From positions 1 to 64,000 of the forward strand of contig ML769650.1 of assembly GCA_009733575.1 (NCBI GenBank): a stretch of 64,000 bases of DNA, read 5' to 3'. Under the pieces are notes generated by a model. It ran no database searches. It was not told the DNA's origin and saw only the letters and a list, made by a program, of their open reading frames with translations. The translations under genes and the position numbers were made by a program. This DNA is from Gymnopus androsaceus JB14. Taxonomy: Eukaryota; Basidiomycota; Agaricomycetes; Agaricales; Omphalotaceae. Positions 61,619 to 64,000 of the stretch are shown piece after piece; the first letter of the stretch is position 1, and each line of letters begins with the position of its first letter.

Positions 61619-62740
61619 GTCAAGGTATCGTGGCAGAGCTTTTGCCACCTCGCTGGCTTATTATTTTTTTTAATTAAAAATATTATCTTTACTGCATGTT
61701 TCATAGTCCATTGGACTTTAAACACATCATTTCATAGCTCTCTTTCGTACTTTATGCCACATTTTGTATAATTAGCATAGTAGAATTTGAGTTTCTGTAC
61801 ATAGAAAAGTAAAAGGAGTTTTAACTCCAGTTTCGTTCTTTATTTTGTGTGAAACATAAGCAGAACTTTTAAGTTGTCTCGAGCAAATTTATAGCTCATG
61901 AAGACTCTTTCTAAGCATTTTGTTAAGTTCTTCAGCGCGGCAAACTACCGAACTTGAAGCCAGTCACCGCGGAGACTTGCTCTCGGGTGTTTTGACTCGA
62001 TGTATGCAGTTTAAGTTGTGCCAATCTCATTTCGAGGTTGAAACACTTCCAACGCTGCTTATCAGACCCTTGTCATGGTGAAACTGTTCACTTGGACTCG
62101 GCCAACTAAGGATTTAGTTCCTCGATGGTTTTACCGCAACCAGTGCCGTTTCTAGCCACAGCGGACTTCTTCCGTTCTAAGTCGTCAAGCGCATCATATG
62201 GTTTTGATGGTGTGATTACACCACCTTGTTATCAAGCAAGAGTTTGATTGGTCAAAGCGTCGGATTCAAACTGTTTTATTGCAAACTAGTTTTCATGCCG
62301 AGGACCAGGAATAAAGTTAACAAGTTCTGGCCAGATAAGACATAGATACATGTTCGTGCCCATTCCTTAGCTGTACCCTTGAATTTTGCTTCTCGCTTCA
62401 CCAGTCTTGCCGCAATCAACTCTTGTTTGGACCGCAAATAATCTATCTTGCCAATCCTCTCCCCCAAACTAAAAATCTCAACTGTCCCAGTTGAAGGAGG
62501 GTAGCCAAGTATAGCATGGCAAATATTTCATGCAGAATGGACCCTTTTTAGAGCTTCCGGTTTCACGTTTCGCCGCGATGATATTTCTATCGCGGCAAAG
62601 TCTGTCCGCGATGCTCTGAGTCCCATTGTTCTGATGTCTGCAGCGAAAGAGAATTCTTCTCTCATCTGGCAGTATTTTGGCCGCAAATATTTTGTCCAAC
62701 CTGGTGCCATCTCAGATCCCAAACTCGGCTTCGTCTCGAA
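61619..62740. other. Non-coding gap with second polypurine block
   Basis: The 3' flank of the gene. At 62,458-62,487 a 30-bp block with the polypurine tract repeats the one at 56,936 in the same orientation. The minus frames around it (RIGKIDYLRSKQELIAARLV; KMDKIFAAKILPDERRILF) are short and unnamed; they could be eroded element coding sequence. Confidence 0.5.
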
Positions 62741-64000
62741 TACAGTATTTAACCAGTCCTTTGAACACTAAATCTCGTTTTCTTTTGGCAAACTTTATTT
62801 GAGGTATATACAGCTTAGTTAGGTATCTACAATGTATTAGTATGATATAAACTATTTCTATGCCAAATCGCGTGTCTCTAGCCTCGATGTGTGGGTAGCA
62901 ATAAGCGGAACAAGATGGGAAGTCCGTTTCTGATAATTCCGGCTCAATTGAACGGTGTGACATAATGTCACGCGGAACACGTTCCGTTTTAATCATCCTC
63001 TTCCGTTGAGATATCTTCCTCATTGATAATAATCTCTTCGCACTCCTCTTCCAAGGGGTCAATATTGACTGTCTTCCGCATCTTGGGCTTGGGAGCCATA
63101 GGCTCCGGCGCAAATTTAGCATCCCTTGCCTTTGGCTTTGGATGCTGCAGATCCCAATCCTTCAACCGAGCACCTTGCGATTTTGCTACTGCACGATCGG
63201 ACTCCCATCTATTGAGTGCATCTCTCCATGCGTGAGTCTTGGCTTCATTTCTCTCCCTTTGTTTCTGATCCTCTTGCTCCCACAGCACCAACTCTGCAGC
63301 CTGCAATTCTCTTGCTGTTTTCCGCGCTTTTTTCTCGCTTTCCTTCTCCTTCATCTCCTTCTCATGCTCTACAACATGCTGGAAAAATGCATCTCCTGAC
63401 AATAAACGAGGTAAGCCATCCTTCAGCAGTCTCCCTTTCCCTTTCCCTCTCTTTGACACCTTTTCCTCTTTAGCTGCAAGTTGAGTTTGTACACGGCCAG
63501 CGTATAGCTGCTGGAGCACTGCCTGTCCCTGTAACTGCAAGAGCTGTCCCTTCGCTAATACCAGCCTTTCAGTCTGCATCTGGAGCGCCTCCAAGAGTTT
63601 CTTTTCGTTGATGGTCATCGGTTGCAAAGCCAAAGCATCAGACACGGTACTTTTAGCTGTTTTGACTGGCGAGAGGGCAAATGTTTGCAGGTCGGGTAGT
63701 TTATGTGTGGATTTCATAGGAGATTTCGACACCAAGAATGCGAGGTCGGTGGAGTGAAGTTCGGGTAGTGCTATTCGAGCATGGCGAAGTCGATTGGGTG
63801 TGTGTATAAGAGCTGTTTCGGTCGAGGAATTTGACCGCTGATTATCTTCTAGACTATCTGCTGTTTCACCCTCAACATCCTCCAAGTCTCGCTCAGCATC
63901 CTCTGAGTCTTGCCCAACATCCTCTGAGTCTCCTGCAACATCCTCCGAGTCTCCCGCAACATCCTCCGAGTCTCGCTCAACATCCTCCGAGTCTCCCTCT
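62741..64000 (-). mobile_element. Pogo-like (Tc1/mariner) transposon, right part outside window
   Basis: The left end TACAGTATTTAACCAGTCCT with TA flank matches the MITE at 32,770-33,491 over 25 of 27 bases. The only gene inside is a minus-strand transposase C-terminus that runs off the window. Confidence 0.75.
62989..64000 (-). CDS. Pogo-like transposase, C-terminal part (open at window edge)
   Basis: The frame is open to the window end. From there it shows six Asp/Glu heptads of the (G/R)DSEDV(E/A) type encoded by 21-bp repeats, a Ser/Thr linker, LPDLQTFALSPVKTAKS, a coiled coil (EALQMQTERLVLAKGQLLQL), then KRGKGKGRLLKDGLPRLLSG, a long charged helix (EKEMKEKESEKKARKTAREL) and an acidic end at TAA 62,989. 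Basic GKGR-LL-DG-PR-LL followed by a charged helix is the usual tail of basidiomycete pogo/CENP-B-like DDE transposases. The DDE core lies outside the window. Confidence 0.7.
   Translation of the reverse strand, partial: EGDSEDVERDSEDVAGDSEDVAGDSEDVGQDSEDAERDLEDVEGETADSLEDNQRSNSSTETALIHTPNRLRHARIALPELHSTDLAFLVSKSPMKSTHKLPDLQTFALSPVKTAKSTVSDALALQPMTINEKKLLEALQMQTERLVLAKGQLLQLQGQAVLQQLYAGRVQTQLAAKEEKVSKRGKGKGRLLKDGLPRLLSGDAFFQHVVEHEKEMKEKESEKKARKTARELQAAELVLWEQEDQKQRERNEAKTHAWRDALNRWESDRAVAKSQGARLKDWDLQHPKPKARDAKFAPEPMAPKPKMRKTVNIDPLEEECEEIIINEEDISTEEDD

Overview
This is eukaryotic, fungal DNA. The reading frames are broken by many short introns (GT...AG, roughly 50-70 bp, some with CTAAC/CTGAT-like branch sites). 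The recognisable proteins are transposon proteins typical of Agaricomycetes (Basidiomycota): Ty3/gypsy chromovirus Gag-Pol, a Plavaka-type (CACTA-like) transposase, hAT, Tc1 and pogo-like transposases, a Crypton-like tyrosine recombinase, a RecQ-like helicase, and DUF6589-like and DUF6532-like proteins. I see no confident housekeeping gene. All family names come from remembered family features, not from a database search.

Layout. 1-11,090: a decayed minus-strand Ty3/gypsy chromovirus (5' LTR 10,482-11,090; Gag, protease, RT, RNase H, integrase and chromodomain between about 10.4 and 4.9 kb; 3' LTR ending at 338). Between pol and the 3' LTR lies an oppositely oriented coiled-coil/zinc ORF, which a 3.0-kb long-TIR element (about 1,353-4,373) has split. 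11.1-12.0 kb: two tandem-repeat blocks. 13.1-14.5 kb: hAT relic. 14.9-16.6 kb: N-terminal part of a DUF6589-like gene. 17.6-24.9 kb: two convergent unrecognised genes with clusters of a 17-bp quasi-palindromic motif near their outer (5') ends; three small non-autonomous transposons lie between them. 25.5-30.6 kb: a divergent pair, tyrosine recombinase (-) and RecQ-like helicase (+); the helicase is interrupted by a solo LTR and a 765-bp TIR element. 30.7-32.0 kb: C-terminal part of a DUF6589-like gene. 32.3-32.7 kb: reverse-transcriptase-element fragment. 32.8-33.5 kb: pogo-type MITE. 33.7-36.1 kb: Plavaka transposase with a MITE in an intron. 36.3-38.8 kb: fairly well preserved eight-exon DUF6532-like gene. 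39.3-39.6 kb: mariner-type MITE. 40-55 kb: AT-rich ground with gene relics I cannot name, an hAT MITE holding a nested Tc1 element (45,140-46,767), and a sister hAT MITE (50,527-51,226). 55.2-62.5 kb: a long LTR (55,249-56,935) with an adjacent polypurine tract, followed by an opposite-strand, about 13-exon gene (58,387-61,618) that again encodes a double zinc-knuckle protein. 62.7-64.0 kb: 3' end of a pogo-like transposon whose transposase runs off the window.

How it fits together. Two LTR elements carry the same arrangement: 3' LTR, polypurine tract, then a zinc-knuckle gene on the strand opposite to the element. That is the most system-like signal here. Many premature stops look like CGA to TGA changes, and the RT YxDD motif reads YLND, which fits CpG-methylation or RIP-like decay. 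A pair of 236-bp MITEs differing at one base, and matching autonomous/non-autonomous TIRs, point to recent DNA-transposon movement.
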